Shown: positions 1 to 11,544 of the stretch, one piece after another
Numbering within the stretch: position 1 is the first letter of the stretch
Layout of the letters: the number at the start of each line of letters is the position of its first letter
Program-made: the position numbers and the translations under genes
Notes under the pieces: generated by a model
Seen by the model: the letters and a program-made list of their open reading frames with translations, nothing else
Database searches by the model: none
Told to the model about the DNA's origin: nothing
DNA from: Defluviicoccus sp.
Lineage (GTDB): Bacteria; Pseudomonadota; Alphaproteobacteria; MPNO01
Direction of reading: 5' to 3'
NCBI GenBank assembly: GCA_028820945.1
Contig: JAPPHW010000056.1
Location: 1-36,335 of the forward strand
Length of the DNA stretch: 36,335 bases

Positions 1-194
1 TGCACCGCACCGAGACGATCGACTACGCGATCTGCCTCGAAGGCGAGATCTGGCTGGTGCTCGACGATTCGGAGGTGCTGATGAAGGCAGGCGACGTCTG
101 CGTGCAGCGCGGCACCAACCACGCCTGGTCCAACCGCTCCGACGCCCCCTGCTTCATGTGCTTCGTCCTGATCGACGGCACGTTCGAGGCGTAG
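1..194 (+). CDS. Cupin-domain protein, C-terminal part (5' end outside window)
   Basis: The frame is open from the window edge (first full codon at base 3) to TAG at 192-194 and gives the last 63 residues of a protein. The visible part is the second half of a cupin beta-barrel. GDVCVQRGTNHAWSN fits the second cupin motif, with its glycine, metal-type histidine and asparagine; Arg stands where Pro is usual. Cupins of this size bind a metal or small ligand, and the substrate cannot be told from this fragment. The gene converges on the large lipid fusion gene with only 42 bases between them. Function beyond the fold is unknown. Confidence 0.8.
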   Translation, partial: HRTETIDYAICLEGEIWLVLDDSEVLMKAGDVCVQRGTNHAWSNRSDAPCFMCFVLIDGTFEA

Positions 195-236
195 CCGGAA
201 CCTCAGTCCGGAACCCGCCCTTTTCCGGTCGGCGGC

Positions 237-3101
237 TCACGCCGCGCCGGATCGGCCGGAGGGCGGGCGCGGCGTCGTTCGGCGGTCCTCCAGCAGGGTC
301 GCCTCGCCGGAGAGATCCGGCTCCCCGCAGCCGGCCAGGATCGCCGCCCGCGCGGTGTCGCGGAGCGTGATCGCGGCGTCGAACCCGCTCTCCTCCGCGG
401 ACAGCGGGGAGCCCACCGTGACCCGCACGCGGCCGGGGCGGGGGAACCACTGGCCGCCGCGCAGCACCGACCGCGTCCCCTGCAACGCGACCGGCACCAC
501 CGGCACGCGGGCCGCGGCGGCGGCGGCGAAGGCGCCGAGCTTGAAATCGAGCAGGCCGGGGCGGCGGGTAAGCGTCCCTTCCGGATAGACCAGGAGCCGG
601 CGGCCCGCCCGCGCCGCCGCGACGACCGCGTCGAGGTCGCCGAGGCCGCTTGCGTCGTCGAATCGTTCCACGAACAGTGCGCCGATCCGGCGCAGGAGCG
701 TCCCGGCGAAGAGCTGCGGCGCCAGCTCCGCCTTGGCGACGAAGGCGGTCTCGCCGGTGAACGCCGCGACGAGCACCAGGCTGTCGAGATAGCTGCAGTG
801 ATTGGCGACCAGGATGGCGCCGCGTTCCGGCGCGGGCTCGCCGGTCACCGTCAGACCCGTGCCGGTGACCTTCAGCATCGCGCGCGCCGCCGCTTGCAGC
901 ACCTTCCACCGCCAAGCACGCCGCGGCAGCGCCACCGAAAGCGGCCAGACAACCAGCGCCAGGGCCACAAGCATCGCCCACCAGTACCCGGCGTATGCGC
1001 GGCCGAGCGTCCGGCGGGCCCCGGCGCGAAGACGGACCGCCATCGCCGCGAGCCACAGTCCGGCCAGCTGCCGCCACGGCGCGGGACCGGCTTCGTGGAG
1101 ACGCCCCTCCAGGTAGCGCGCGCGTGTGGCGGCGCGCCGGATCTTGCCGCTCGAGGTCTTGAGCACGGCGCGGGGCGGCGCGAGCACGATATCGTCCGGC
1201 GCGATGCCCGCGACATCGACCGCCGCCGCCTCGATGCCGCGCCTAAGCCGGTCGTGGGCGCCGCCGTCCTGCTCGCGGGTTTCGGCGACCACCACCAGCC
1301 TCTCCGCCCGGTCCGGCCCGGCGGCCGCGAACGCCGCGACACAGCCGCGCCGGATGCCCTGAAGGTCGCCGACGGCGGCTTCGAGTTCGTGCGGATGGAT
1401 GTTGCGCCCGCCGCGTATGACGACGTCCTTGATCCGGCCGGTCGGGTAGACCTCGCCCCCGGCGATATAGGCGAGGTCGCCGGTCTCCAGCCAGTCGCCG
1501 TCGAACAGGTCGCGCGTCGCCCGCGGGTTGTCGTGGTAGCCCGCGGTCGCGGAGGGGCCAGTGAATTGCAGCCGCCCCTGGCGGCGCTCGGGCAGTTCGC
1601 GGCCGGACTCGTCGACCACGCGGAACTGGTGCCCGGGGAGCGGCGAGCCGCACGCCACGATCTCGACCGCATCGGCGTGCCCGGCGGCCACCGGCAGCGC
1701 GCGCGACCGCTCCGCCAGCTCGGCCCGGTCGATCCGCTCGGCGAGCAGCCCCCGCCCGGGCCGGGGAAAGGCGAGGCCCACGCTGCTCTCGGCGAGACCG
1801 TAGACCGGGGAGAGCGCGCCGGGATCGAAACCGTGGGCGGCGAAGCGCTCGCAGAACGCCCGCACCGACGCGGCCCGCACCGGCTCCGCCCCGTTGACCA
1901 CGATCCGCGCCGAGCTCAGGTCGAGCCCCTCGATCGCGCCGTCGTCGATCCGCTCGACGCAGAGATCGAAGGCGAAGTTGGGCGCGCCCGAGAGCGTCGC
2001 CCGCCGGGCGTGGATCTCCCACAGCCAGCTCTCCGGTCGCGCCAGGAAGATCAGCGGAGAGGCGATCGAAACCGGCACCGCGAAATGGAGGCTACCGAGC
2101 CACGCGCCGATCAGGCCCATGTCGTGGTAGAGCGGAAGCCAGCTTACGAACACGTCGCGGCCGGGCTCGGCTTCCATGGCCCGGCCCATGGCGCGAATGT
2201 TGGCGAGCAGGTTGGCGTGGCTCAGCACCACGCCCTTTGGGTCGCCGGTGCTGCCGGAGGTGTACTGAAGAAAGGCGACGTCGCCCGCCTCGCGCGCCGG
2301 GGCGGCCTCCGGCCTGCCGCGCCGGCCGAGTCCCTCGACGGTCTCGATCGCGCGAAGACTCGCGACCTTGGAGCGCAGGAAGGCCGCGAGAACCCGCGCC
2401 TCCGGCACGGTGACCAGCAGTTCGGCTCCCGCGTTGGCGAGTATCGCGGCCTGACGGCGCAGATGGTCGGCCAGCTGCGACGGCCGCGCCGGAGGATAGA
2501 TCGGAACCGGCACGCATCCGGCGTAGAGGATCCCGAAGAAGGCGTGCAGAAACCCGGCGCAGGTGGGCAGCATCAGCGCCACGCGGGCGCCGGGCGTCAG
2601 TCCGGCATCGAGGATGCCGCCGGAGACCGCGAGCGCCGTCTCGCGAAGCCCCGCGTAGGTGACGGTCTCGACATGGTCTTCCCGTTCCCTGACCCAGGCG
2701 TGGACGCGGTCGGGGTGCGTTTCGGCGTGCCAGTCGAGCATTTCGGTCAGGGTCGCCGCGGCGCTCGGGATCGTTTCGACCGGACCCGGCGCCGCATCCG
2801 CCAAGGGAGCCGCACCCGCGCGCCCGCGCCGCGCGCTGGCCGCCTCGATCGCGCGCCAGAGATCGGCGGGGGTTTCCGCCTCCGCCAGCGCGGATGCGGG
2901 AAGGCCGACCGAGAAAATCCGCTCGATGCGCGCCAGCAACTCGGCGCGCCCCAGACTGTCGAAGCCGAGATCCTCACCCAGCTTGCTGTCGAGGGAGACG
3001 TGCGGGGTATCGCGCGCCGAACGGAGCTCGCGCGACAGGGTCGCGATCAGATGCAGCAGGGGCGCCGCATCGTCGCGCGGTCTCGAGCGGTCGTTCTCCA
3101 T
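237..3101 (-). CDS. Three-domain fusion: acyl carrier protein - fatty acyl-AMP ligase - PlsC acyltransferase
   Basis: A 954-residue protein. Residues 10-90 are an acyl carrier domain, with the phosphopantetheine serine at Ser49 in EDLGFDSLGRAELL. Residues 110-670 are an AMP-forming acyl ligase: P-loop YTSGSTGDPKG at 280-290, LPLYHDMGLIG, and the late motif SSGKIRR with Lys653. LPLYHDMGLIG, SGAPNFAFDLC and GRNIHPHELE resemble fatty acyl-AMP ligases (FAAL) more than acyl-CoA ligases. A hydrophobic segment at 705-726 precedes a PlsC/LPLAT domain with NHCSYLD (His768, Asp773) and YPEGT (839-843). Inferred path: activate a free fatty acid as acyl-AMP, load it on the fused carrier, and transfer it to a lysolipid or other acceptor at the inner membrane. 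ATG at 3101 is weakly placed after GAGG. The gene lies 53 bases behind the monooxygenase and may be co-transcribed with it. The acceptor is unknown. Confidence 0.9.
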   Translation of the reverse strand: MENDRSRPRDDAAPLLHLIATLSRELRSARDTPHVSLDSKLGEDLGFDSLGRAELLARIERIFSVGLPASALAEAETPADLWRAIEAASARRGRAGAAPLADAAPGPVETIPSAAATLTEMLDWHAETHPDRVHAWVREREDHVETVTYAGLRETALAVSGGILDAGLTPGARVALMLPTCAGFLHAFFGILYAGCVPVPIYPPARPSQLADHLRRQAAILANAGAELLVTVPEARVLAAFLRSKVASLRAIETVEGLGRRGRPEAAPAREAGDVAFLQYTSGSTGDPKGVVLSHANLLANIRAMGRAMEAEPGRDVFVSWLPLYHDMGLIGAWLGSLHFAVPVSIASPLIFLARPESWLWEIHARRATLSGAPNFAFDLCVERIDDGAIEGLDLSSARIVVNGAEPVRAASVRAFCERFAAHGFDPGALSPVYGLAESSVGLAFPRPGRGLLAERIDRAELAERSRALPVAAGHADAVEIVACGSPLPGHQFRVVDESGRELPERRQGRLQFTGPSATAGYHDNPRATRDLFDGDWLETGDLAYIAGGEVYPTGRIKDVVIRGGRNIHPHELEAAVGDLQGIRRGCVAAFAAAGPDRAERLVVVAETREQDGGAHDRLRRGIEAAAVDVAGIAPDDIVLAPPRAVLKTSSGKIRRAATRARYLEGRLHEAGPAPWRQLAGLWLAAMAVRLRAGARRTLGRAYAGYWWAMLVALALVVWPLSVALPRRAWRWKVLQAAARAMLKVTGTGLTVTGEPAPERGAILVANHCSYLDSLVLVAAFTGETAFVAKAELAPQLFAGTLLRRIGALFVERFDDASGLGDLDAVVAAARAGRRLLVYPEGTLTRRPGLLDFKLGAFAAAAAARVPVVPVALQGTRSVLRGGQWFPRPGRVRVTVGSPLSAEESGFDAAITLRDTARAAILAGCGEPDLSGEATLLEDRRTTPRPPSGRSGAA

Positions 3102-3154
3102 ATCACGGCCAACCTCGCATCGCGGGCGGGCCTGTCAACAACCATTCGACAATT

Positions 3155-4321
3155 TCAGGCCGGGGACCGTCCCGCCTTCGCCATCCCGCCGGGGGCGCGC
3201 CCATCGCGCTTGACGTGGGGCAGCACCTCCTCGGCGATCTTGCGCATCATGCCGAGCTGGTCGGGCGAGGCGATCACGAGCTGGAAGACGGTCACGCCGA
3301 GATCGATGTAGCGGTTGATCTTCTCGGCCATCTCCTCACCAGGGCCGGACAGCGCCCAGCGGTCGACGAGGTCCGGCGAGGCCTTTTCCTTGCCGGGCGG
3401 CGGGCCGTGGAAATCGGTCAGCTGGTTCTGGACGCCCTCCCACGCCCTGCGCGGGTCGTCGTCGCAATTGGCGAACCAGTTCATGCCCTTGACGGTGGGG
3501 CCTCCGTAGGCCGCGCCCGATCCCGGCCCCTTCCCGGCGTCATCCGCGATCCGCCCGATGTCGGCCCAAATGTCGCGGTATTCGTCGGGCACCGGGTGGA
3601 CGGCGAGCCAGCCCTCGCCCTGCTCCGCGATCACGCGGCGGATTTTGGGGCCCATCATCAGCGTGCCCGCGACCTTCTCGTTCCAGGTGTAGTGATGGGC
3701 GCCGACGCCGTCGATCGGGATGTAGATGCCGCCGCCGACCAGGATCGGCGGCTTCTCGGCGGGACGCGCGATGCCCAGCGTCATCTCGCCGAACGAGAAG
3801 AACTCGCCGTCATAGGCGAACTTGTCCTCGGTCCAGAGCCGGTTCATCACGTCGAGGCATTCGGCGAAGAGCGCGGTGCGGCGGGCGAAGAACTGGCCCG
3901 GGTGCAGCGCGTCCTTGTTGGGGCCGCGGACGGCGACCAGCGCGTCGAACTGGCGCTTGAAGATCGTCGACTTCCCCGCCCCGGTGCCGGCGCCCATGAC
4001 CGCGCGGCCCTCCGAGACCTCCCACAGGGTCGCCCATTGCTGGGCGACGTGGACCGGGTTGCGGATCTGGGGGATGAGGATGCCGGTACAGAGCTTGATG
4101 CGGCTCGTCTGCGCGGCTGCCGCGGTGAGCGCGCCGATCGGGCAATAGGCCGCCGTCGTCCGCCGCCCGCCGAGCGCGTCGTGCACCCAGACGGCGTCGA
4201 AGCCCATCGCCTCGGCCTCGCGCGCGGCGTGCAGGAGCTGCAGCAGGTCGTAGGACTTGCCGGTGATCCCCATCGTGTTGTTGATCGAGGTGCCGACGAC
4301 GATTTCGTTGCCCAGCGCCAT
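3155..4321 (-). CDS. LLM-class flavin-dependent oxidoreductase
   Basis: A 388-residue protein of the luciferase-like monooxygenase TIM-barrel family. Seen: the N-terminal strand followed by HAAREAEAMGFDAVWVHDAL, then CTGILIPQIRNPVHVAQQW and GRAVMGAGTG, then KPPILVGGG, the usual order of this fold. The family uses reduced FMN or F420; substrates are very diverse and cannot be read here. ATG at 4321 was chosen because the barrel begins right after it, and an AGGGGAAGGG ribosome-binding stretch lies a little upstream. The frame stays open far upstream, but that part overlaps the divergent flavin reductase and plsY genes and is not coding. The divergent reductase starting at 4442 is a plausible supplier of reduced flavin. 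Confidence 0.9.
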   Translation of the reverse strand: MALGNEIVVGTSINNTMGITGKSYDLLQLLHAAREAEAMGFDAVWVHDALGGRRTTAAYCPIGALTAAAAQTSRIKLCTGILIPQIRNPVHVAQQWATLWEVSEGRAVMGAGTGAGKSTIFKRQFDALVAVRGPNKDALHPGQFFARRTALFAECLDVMNRLWTEDKFAYDGEFFSFGEMTLGIARPAEKPPILVGGGIYIPIDGVGAHHYTWNEKVAGTLMMGPKIRRVIAEQGEGWLAVHPVPDEYRDIWADIGRIADDAGKGPGSGAAYGGPTVKGMNWFANCDDDPRRAWEGVQNQLTDFHGPPPGKEKASPDLVDRWALSGPGEEMAEKINRYIDLGVTVFQLVIASPDQLGMMRKIAEEVLPHVKRDGRAPGGMAKAGRSPA

Positions 4322-4360
4322 GAACGGGCCCTTCCCCTGAACTCCAGTCTCGCAGCCCGG

Positions 4361-4390
4361 ACCATAGACGCCCCGCCCGGCGCTTTCCAA
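4361..4390 (-). promoter_or_regulatory. Sigma70-type promoter for the LLM oxidoreductase
   Basis: On the minus strand, TTGGAA (4390-4385) and TATGGT (4366-4361) are separated by 18 bases and sit about 40 bases before the ATG at 4321. Each box matches consensus at 4 of 6 positions. The -35 box lies on the same bases as the -35 box of the divergent promoter. Confidence 0.5.
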
Positions 4391-4412
4391 TCCGCGCGCG
4401 AAGCCCGATAAT
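4384..4412 (+). promoter_or_regulatory. Sigma70-type promoter for the flavin reductase operon
   Basis: TTTCCA at 4384-4389 and GATAAT at 4407-4412 with a 17-base spacer, 29 bases before the ATG at 4442. GATAAT matches the -10 consensus at 5 of 6 positions. The downstream genes on the same strand (plsY, dprA) follow closely and may use it too. Confidence 0.55.
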
Positions 4413-4441
4413 CGCGCCGGCGCACCAATCGGCGAGGCAGC

Positions 4442-5086
4442 ATGTTCTACGAACCCCGCAACAACGATCACGGCCTTCCCTTCAACCCGCTCAAGGCGTG
4501 CGTCGTCCCGCGGCCGATCGGCTGGATCTCGACCGTGGACGCCGACGGCGCGGTCAATCTCGCGCCGTTCAGCTTCTTCAACATGCTGAGCTACAACCCG
4601 CCCTACGTGCTGTTCTCGTCGGGCATGCATGGCGACTCGGCGCACAAGGACACTGTGATCAACATCGAGCAGACCGGCGAGTTCGTCTACAACATGGCGA
4701 CCTGGGATCAGCGCGAGGCGATGAACCTGTCGGCGCTTATCGTGGAGCGGGGCGTGGACGAGCTGGCCGCGGCGGGCCTCGAACCGCTGCCGTCGAGCCT
4801 GGTCCGCCCGCCCCGGGTCAAGGGCGCGCCGGTGCATTTCGAATGCCGCCACTACCGGACCCTCGATCTCCCGGGGCGGACGCCGCGGGCGGCGCACAAG
4901 GTGGTCCTCGGCGAGGTCGTCGGCGTCCATATCGACGACAGCGCGCTGACCGGGGACGGGCTGCTGGACGTCGCCCGAATCCGCCCGATCGGCCGACTCG
5001 GCTACAAGGATTACGTAAGCGTCGAGAAGCTCTTCTCGATGGAAAAGGCGACGCCCGAGGAACGGATCGGGCAGGCCGCCGAATAG
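4442..5086 (+). CDS. Flavin reductase family protein (FMN-binding split barrel)
   Basis: A 214-residue protein of the flavin reductase-like FMN-binding family. The N-terminal stretch PRPIGWISTVDADGAVNLAP followed by FSFFNMLSYNPP is the characteristic flavin-contacting part, and later segments (HFECRHYRTLDLP, GEVVGVHIDD) fit the split barrel. Members reduce FMN or FAD with NAD(P)H and often feed a partner monooxygenase. The divergent LLM-class enzyme 120 bases away is an obvious candidate partner, by inference only. ATG at 4442 is preceded by GAGG at good spacing. plsY starts 18 bases after its stop, so the gene may head a plsY-dprA transcript. Confidence 0.9.
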   Translation: MFYEPRNNDHGLPFNPLKACVVPRPIGWISTVDADGAVNLAPFSFFNMLSYNPPYVLFSSGMHGDSAHKDTVINIEQTGEFVYNMATWDQREAMNLSALIVERGVDELAAAGLEPLPSSLVRPPRVKGAPVHFECRHYRTLDLPGRTPRAAHKVVLGEVVGVHIDDSALTGDGLLDVARIRPIGRLGYKDYVSVEKLFSMEKATPEERIGQAAE

Positions 5087-5104
5087 CCGCCGCTTCGGGA
5101 TCGG

Positions 5105-5722
5105 ATGATCTATCCGATCAGCTGGGAGCACGCCGCGCCCTATCTCGGGACGGCGCTCGCGCTCGCTTATCTGTTGGGATCGATCCCGTTCGGGCTGATC
5201 CTCGCCCGGCTCGCGGGACACGGCGACATTCGCGAGATCGGGTCGGGCAATATCGGCGCGACCAACGTGCTTCGGACGGGCTCGAAGCCGCTTGCCGCGC
5301 TGACCCTGCTGCTCGACGGGGGCAAGGGGGCGGCGGCGGTGCTGATCGCGATGCATTGGGGCCCGGACATCGCCATCGTCGCGGCGCTGGGCGTTCTCGT
5401 GGGCCACCTGTTTCCAGTCTGGCTCCGCTTCAGGGGCGGGAAAGGCGTGGCGACCGGGCTCGGCATCCTGCTCGGGCTGTCCTGGCCGGCCGGCGCGCTG
5501 GCCTGCGTCACTTGGCTGGCGGTCGCCGGTCTTGCCCGCTACTCCTCGCTCTCCGCGCTGGTCGCCTTCGCGCTCGCGCCAGTCTGGCTCTGGCAGTTCG
5601 CCGATCCCCAGAAGACGGAGTTCTCCATCCTGATGGCCGTGCTGGTCTGGCTGCGCCACGCCGGAAACATCCGCCGGCTGCTGACGGGCAAGGAACCCCG
5701 CATCGGCGGCGGACGCGAATGA
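5105..5722 (+). CDS. plsY: Glycerol-3-phosphate acyltransferase PlsY
   Basis: A 205-residue polytopic inner membrane protein. PlsY moves the acyl group from acyl-phosphate to glycerol-3-phosphate, giving lysophosphatidic acid, the first step of phospholipid synthesis. The conserved loops are all present: GSIPFG near residue 25, [10 protein letters not shown], the long loop [21 protein letters not shown] spread over two turns, and RHAGNIRRL near the C-terminus. ATG at 5105 follows GGGATCGG. The stop overlaps the dprA start as ATGA, a common sign of coupled translation. No plsX, the acyl-phosphate producer, is in the window. Confidence 0.97.
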   Translation: MIYPISWEHAAPYLGTALALAYLLGSIPFGLILARLAGHGDIREIGSGNIGATNVLRTGSKPLAALTLLLDGGKGAAAVLIAMHWGPDIAIVAALGVLVGHLFPVWLRFRGGKGVATGLGILLGLSWPAGALACVTWLAVAGLARYSSLSALVAFALAPVWLWQFADPQKTEFSILMAVLVWLRHAGNIRRLLTGKEPRIGGGRE

Positions 5723-6816
5723 CTGGACATGCCGACCGGCTCGCGCGGCTGAGGCTGGCGCGCAGCGAGGGCGTCGGGCCCCGCACCTGGCTGCGGCTGA
5801 TGGCGCATTTCGGGACCGCCGCCGAGGCGCTGGAGGGGCTGCCCGGCATGTCGGCGCGGGGCGGGCGGCGGCGGCCGCTCAAGCCCTGCCCGGAGCGGGA
5901 CGCCGAGACCGAGCTCGCGGCGCTGGAAGCGCGGGGCGGGCGGATGGTGCTGCTCGGAGACGCGGACTATCCCGAGGCGCTGGCCGCGCTCCCCGATCCG
6001 CCGCCGGCGCTCTCGGTGCTGGGCGACGCGGCGCGGCTGGCGGGACCGGCGGTCGGCGTGGTGGGGATGCGCAACGGCTCGGCGGTCGGACGCAAGTTCG
6101 CGCGCAAGCTCGCCGCCGACCTCGGCGCCGCCGGCGCGGTCGTGGTCTCCGGCATGGCGCGGGGTATCGACACCGCGGCGCATGAGGGCTCGCTCGCGAC
6201 GGGCTCGGTGGCGGTTCTCGCCGGGGGCGTCGACATCCCCTATCCGCGCGAGAACGAGGGGCTCTACCGCCGGCTGGCGGAAGAAGGCGCGGTCGTCTCC
6301 GATCAGCCCCTCGGCACCGTGCCGACCGCGCGCCATTTCCCACCGCGCAACAGGATCATCTCAGGCCTCTCGCTGGGCGTCGCGGTGGTCGAGGCCAATC
6401 TGCGCTCGGGCTCGCTGATCACCGCCCGCCTCGCCAACGAACAGGGGCGCGTCGTCTTCGCGGTCCCCGGCTCGCCGCTCGATCCGCGCGCCGCCGGACC
6501 CAACGATCTGCTGCGCCAGGGGGCGGTGCTGACGGAGAACGCGGAGGACGTTCTGGCGGCGATCGAAGGCATGGCGCGGCCGGCGGGCCCGCGGCCCGGA
6601 TCCGCCGCCCGAGCAGGTATCCCGCCACCGGAAGAAGTGGACGACAGCGCCCGGGGGATCGTGGTCTCCCGCCTCGGCCACGCCCCGCTCACGGTTGACG
6701 AACTGGTTCGCGAATGCCAATTGTCTGCCGCGTCGGTGCAGACCGTCCTGCTGGAACTGGAGCTGGCGGGCCGCGTCTCGCGCCAGCCGGGGAACCGCGT
6801 ATCCCTGATAACGTAA
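5719..6816 (+). CDS. dprA: DNA-processing protein DprA
   Basis: A 365-residue protein. DprA binds single-stranded DNA entering during natural transformation and loads RecA. An N-terminal helical region (1-80) is followed by the Rossmann-like DprA core, with [41 protein letters not shown] and [16 protein letters not shown], and a C-terminal winged-helix domain (about 300-365). The usual GxRxPS phosphate-binding motif reads [10 protein letters not shown] here, a mild variant. ATG at 5719 overlaps the plsY stop. The same frame is open further upstream, but that stretch lies over plsY and the flavin reductase and does not resemble DprA. Presence of dprA alone does not prove competence. Confidence 0.95.
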   Translation: MTGHADRLARLRLARSEGVGPRTWLRLMAHFGTAAEALEGLPGMSARGGRRRPLKPCPERDAETELAALEARGGRMVLLGDADYPEALAALPDPPPALSVLGDAARLAGPAVGVVGMRNGSAVGRKFARKLAADLGAAGAVVVSGMARGIDTAAHEGSLATGSVAVLAGGVDIPYPRENEGLYRRLAEEGAVVSDQPLGTVPTARHFPPRNRIISGLSLGVAVVEANLRSGSLITARLANEQGRVVFAVPGSPLDPRAAGPNDLLRQGAVLTENAEDVLAAIEGMARPAGPRPGSAARAGIPPPEEVDDSARGIVVSRLGHAPLTVDELVRECQLSAASVQTVLLELELAGRVSRQPGNRVSLIT

Positions 6817-6834
6817 AGAAAACGCGGACTTTTT
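6795..6834 (+). terminator. Possible weak terminator at the end of dprA
   Basis: CCGCGT at 6795-6800 can pair with ACGCGG at 6822-6827, followed two bases later by five T (6830-6834). The 21-base loop is long, so this is only a candidate. A further small hairpin (GGACGG 6842-6847 with CCGTCC 6855-6860) follows without a T run. Confidence 0.3.
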
Positions 6835-6890
6835 CGCCTCCGGACGGTTTCGCGCCGTCCCGGCAGTTCAATGAGTGAGCGCCCCGCCCG

Positions 6891-9451
<2,561 letters not shown>

Positions 9452-9455
<4 letters not shown>

Positions 9456-9475
9456 GTGGCCGGCCGCGCCCTTGA
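9452..9475 (+). other. Seven-codon mini-frame linking topA and rnr
   Basis: ATG at 9452 overlaps the topA stop (ATGA). The frame reads MSGRPRP and stops with TGA at 9473-9475, which overlaps the TTG at 9472 (TTGA) that is the best start for rnr. This could be a coupling device, the remains of the original rnr start after a frameshift, or chance. Confidence 0.35.
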
Positions 9476-11436
9476 GACGCAGGAAAGACGCAAACAGGGC
9501 GAGAAAGCGACGGGACGGGCCGCTGCCCCCGGTCGCCGTTCTGGACGTGCTCGATGTCGACGAGGACGGCGTCGCCGTGGCGCGGCCCTCCCCTGCGACG
9601 GACGGTGAAGGGCCCCGGCCGCGCATCCGGGTGCTGCCCGACAACCGCGCCGGTTCGGCCATCGCGCCCGGCGACCGCATCCTCGCGCGGATCGAAAAAG
9701 TGGGGCCCGACGCCTACGAGGCGCGCGCGATGCGCCGCCTTCCGCGGGAACGCGACAGGACCGTGGTGGGGATCTACCGGCGGGTCGCCGGCGGCGGCCG
9801 GCTGGACCCGACCGACCGGCGGATCAAGACCGCGTACGCGATCGCCAAACGCGACTCGATGGCCGCGAAGCCGGGCGAGATCGTGCGCGCCGAGACCCGC
9901 CCCGGACGGCGGCTCGGACTGCCCCAGGCGCGCGTCATCGAAAGGCTCGGGCGCGGCTCCCCCGTCGCAACCGCAAGCCTGATCGCGATCGCCGAGCACG
10001 ATATTCCCGACCGGTTCTCCGCCGAGGCGATGGCGGAGGCGGAAGCCGCGGCCACGGCGCCGCTCGGAGAACGCGAGGATCTGCGCGACATCCCGCTGGT
10101 CACCGTCGACGACGAGAGCGCGCGGGATTTCGACGACGCGGTCTGGGCCGCGACCGAGCCAGACGGCGGCTTTCGCCTGATTGTCGCCATCGCGGACGTC
10201 GCCCGGTATGTCCGCCCCGGCTCCGCCCTCGACGACGCGGCGCGCGAGCGCGGAAACTCGGTCTACTTTCCCGACCGGGTCGTGCCGATGCTGCCGGAGG
10301 CGCTGTCGAACGGCTGGTGCTCGCTCAAGCCCGGCGAGGACCGCCCCTGTCTCGCCGTGCATCTGCGGTACGACGCGGAGGGTCGCAAACGGGGCCACCG
10401 CTTCGTCCGCGCGCTCATGCGTTCGGCCGCGCGGCTGACCTACACGGAGGTACAGGCCGCGATCGACGGCGGGTACGCCCCGGGGGAGAGCGAGGTCCCG
10501 GTGGAAGCCCTTCACCGCGCGTTCCTGGCCCTCAACGACGCGCGGCGCGCCCGGGGGACGCTCGACCTCGAAATTCCGGAGCGCCGGGTCGCGCTGGCGG
10601 AGGACGGCTCGATCGCGAGCATCGAACGCCACCGGACGCTCGACGCCCATCGCCTGATCGAGGAGTTCATGATCGCCGCCAACGTCGCCGCGGCCGAGAC
10701 CCTGGAAGAAAAGCGCGCGCTCTGCGTTTACCGGGTTCACGACAGTCCGGACCCGAAGAAGATCGATGCCCTGCGGGACATGCTGGAGAGTCTCGGGCTC
10801 ACCCTCCCCCGCGGAGGCGTATTGCGGGCGAGCCATTTGTCCCGACTGCTCGACCGGGTCGCCGGTACGCCAGAGGCCGAAACGGTTGGAGACGCCATCC
10901 TCCGGGCTCAGGCCCAGGCGGTCTACAGCACCGCGAATATCGGCCATTTCGGGCTGGCGCTCGCCCGGTACGCCCACTTCACCTCGCCGATCCGCCGCTA
11001 TGCCGACCTCATGGTGCACCGCTCCCTGATCGCCGCCAGCGGCCTCGGCGAAGGCGGGTCCGACGGCGGCGGAAGCGAGCGCGCGGAGGCGACGGCCGCG
11101 CATATTTCCGGCACGGAACGGCGCGCCGCCGCCGCCGAGCGTGACGCGATGGACCGGTTGTGCGCGATCTTCCTGGCCGACCGGACGGGCGGCGAATTCG
11201 CGGCCACGATCGCCGGGATCACCCGCGCCGGCCTGTTCGTCCGGCTGGACGAGACCGGCGCCAGCGCGCTGGTACCGATGTCCGGCGTCCGGGCCGAACC
11301 GCTCCGCGTCGATCCGCGCGGCACCCGGCTGACCGACCGCCGCGGCAGAACCGTCGCGCGGTTGGGCGACGCGCTGCGCGTACGGCTGGACGAGGTCCAC
11401 ACAAGAACCGGTTCGCTGGTCTGCTCCATCGTGTGA
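9472..11436 (+). CDS. rnr: Ribonuclease R (RNB family), N-terminal domain missing
   Basis: About 654 residues from TTG at 9472. RNase R is a 3'-5' exoribonuclease that degrades structured RNA. Two cold-shock-type domains (about 18-90 and 95-170) precede the RNB catalytic domain, with VTVDDESARDFDDAV at 210-224 holding the metal-binding Asp213, Asp219, Asp221 and Asp222. ARYAHFTSPIRRYADLMVHR is also present. A C-terminal S1 domain starts near 572, and the usual basic tail is absent. The N-terminal winged-helix domain of about 75 residues found in most RNase R is not encoded; only about 70 bases separate topA from the first cold-shock domain. No ATG or GTG suits the start; TTG at 9472 is the most reasonable. 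An upstream in-frame ATG at 9280 lies deep inside topA and yields unrelated sequence. Confidence 0.88.
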   Translation: MRRRKDANRARKRRDGPLPPVAVLDVLDVDEDGVAVARPSPATDGEGPRPRIRVLPDNRAGSAIAPGDRILARIEKVGPDAYEARAMRRLPRERDRTVVGIYRRVAGGGRLDPTDRRIKTAYAIAKRDSMAAKPGEIVRAETRPGRRLGLPQARVIERLGRGSPVATASLIAIAEHDIPDRFSAEAMAEAEAAATAPLGEREDLRDIPLVTVDDESARDFDDAVWAATEPDGGFRLIVAIADVARYVRPGSALDDAARERGNSVYFPDRVVPMLPEALSNGWCSLKPGEDRPCLAVHLRYDAEGRKRGHRFVRALMRSAARLTYTEVQAAIDGGYAPGESEVPVEALHRAFLALNDARRARGTLDLEIPERRVALAEDGSIASIERHRTLDAHRLIEEFMIAANVAAAETLEEKRALCVYRVHDSPDPKKIDALRDMLESLGLTLPRGGVLRASHLSRLLDRVAGTPEAETVGDAILRAQAQAVYSTANIGHFGLALARYAHFTSPIRRYADLMVHRSLIAASGLGEGGSDGGGSERAEATAAHISGTERRAAAAERDAMDRLCAIFLADRTGGEFAATIAGITRAGLFVRLDETGASALVPMSGVRAEPLRVDPRGTRLTDRRGRTVARLGDALRVRLDEVHTRTGSLVCSIV

Positions 11437-11544
11437 GGCGAAAGACAGGGTGCGGGTTCGGGCACGCAAGACACCCGTCGTCCGCTTTACCCGTCGGGAC
11501 GGCTGTGCAACAACCCGCGACGTTCACGCGGCAAGGCCCGACGC

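Noticed and set aside
195..228. CCGGA/TCCGG hairpins between the cupin and fusion genes as a terminator
   Set aside because: Stems are short, compete with each other, and lack a T run in the right place.
798..3311. Long open frame opposite the ACP-ligase-PlsC gene
   Set aside because: Composition follows the third-position GC bias of the real gene; the translation is Arg/Gly-rich without any recognisable fold.
4322..5659. Upstream extension of the monooxygenase frame
   Set aside because: It runs over the flavin reductase and plsY genes and does not resemble the monooxygenase family; the true N-terminus is at 4321.
6842..6860. GGACGG/CCGTCC hairpin before topA as a terminator or leader switch
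   Set aside because: No T run follows and no alternative pairing was found; such stems are common in GC-rich gaps.
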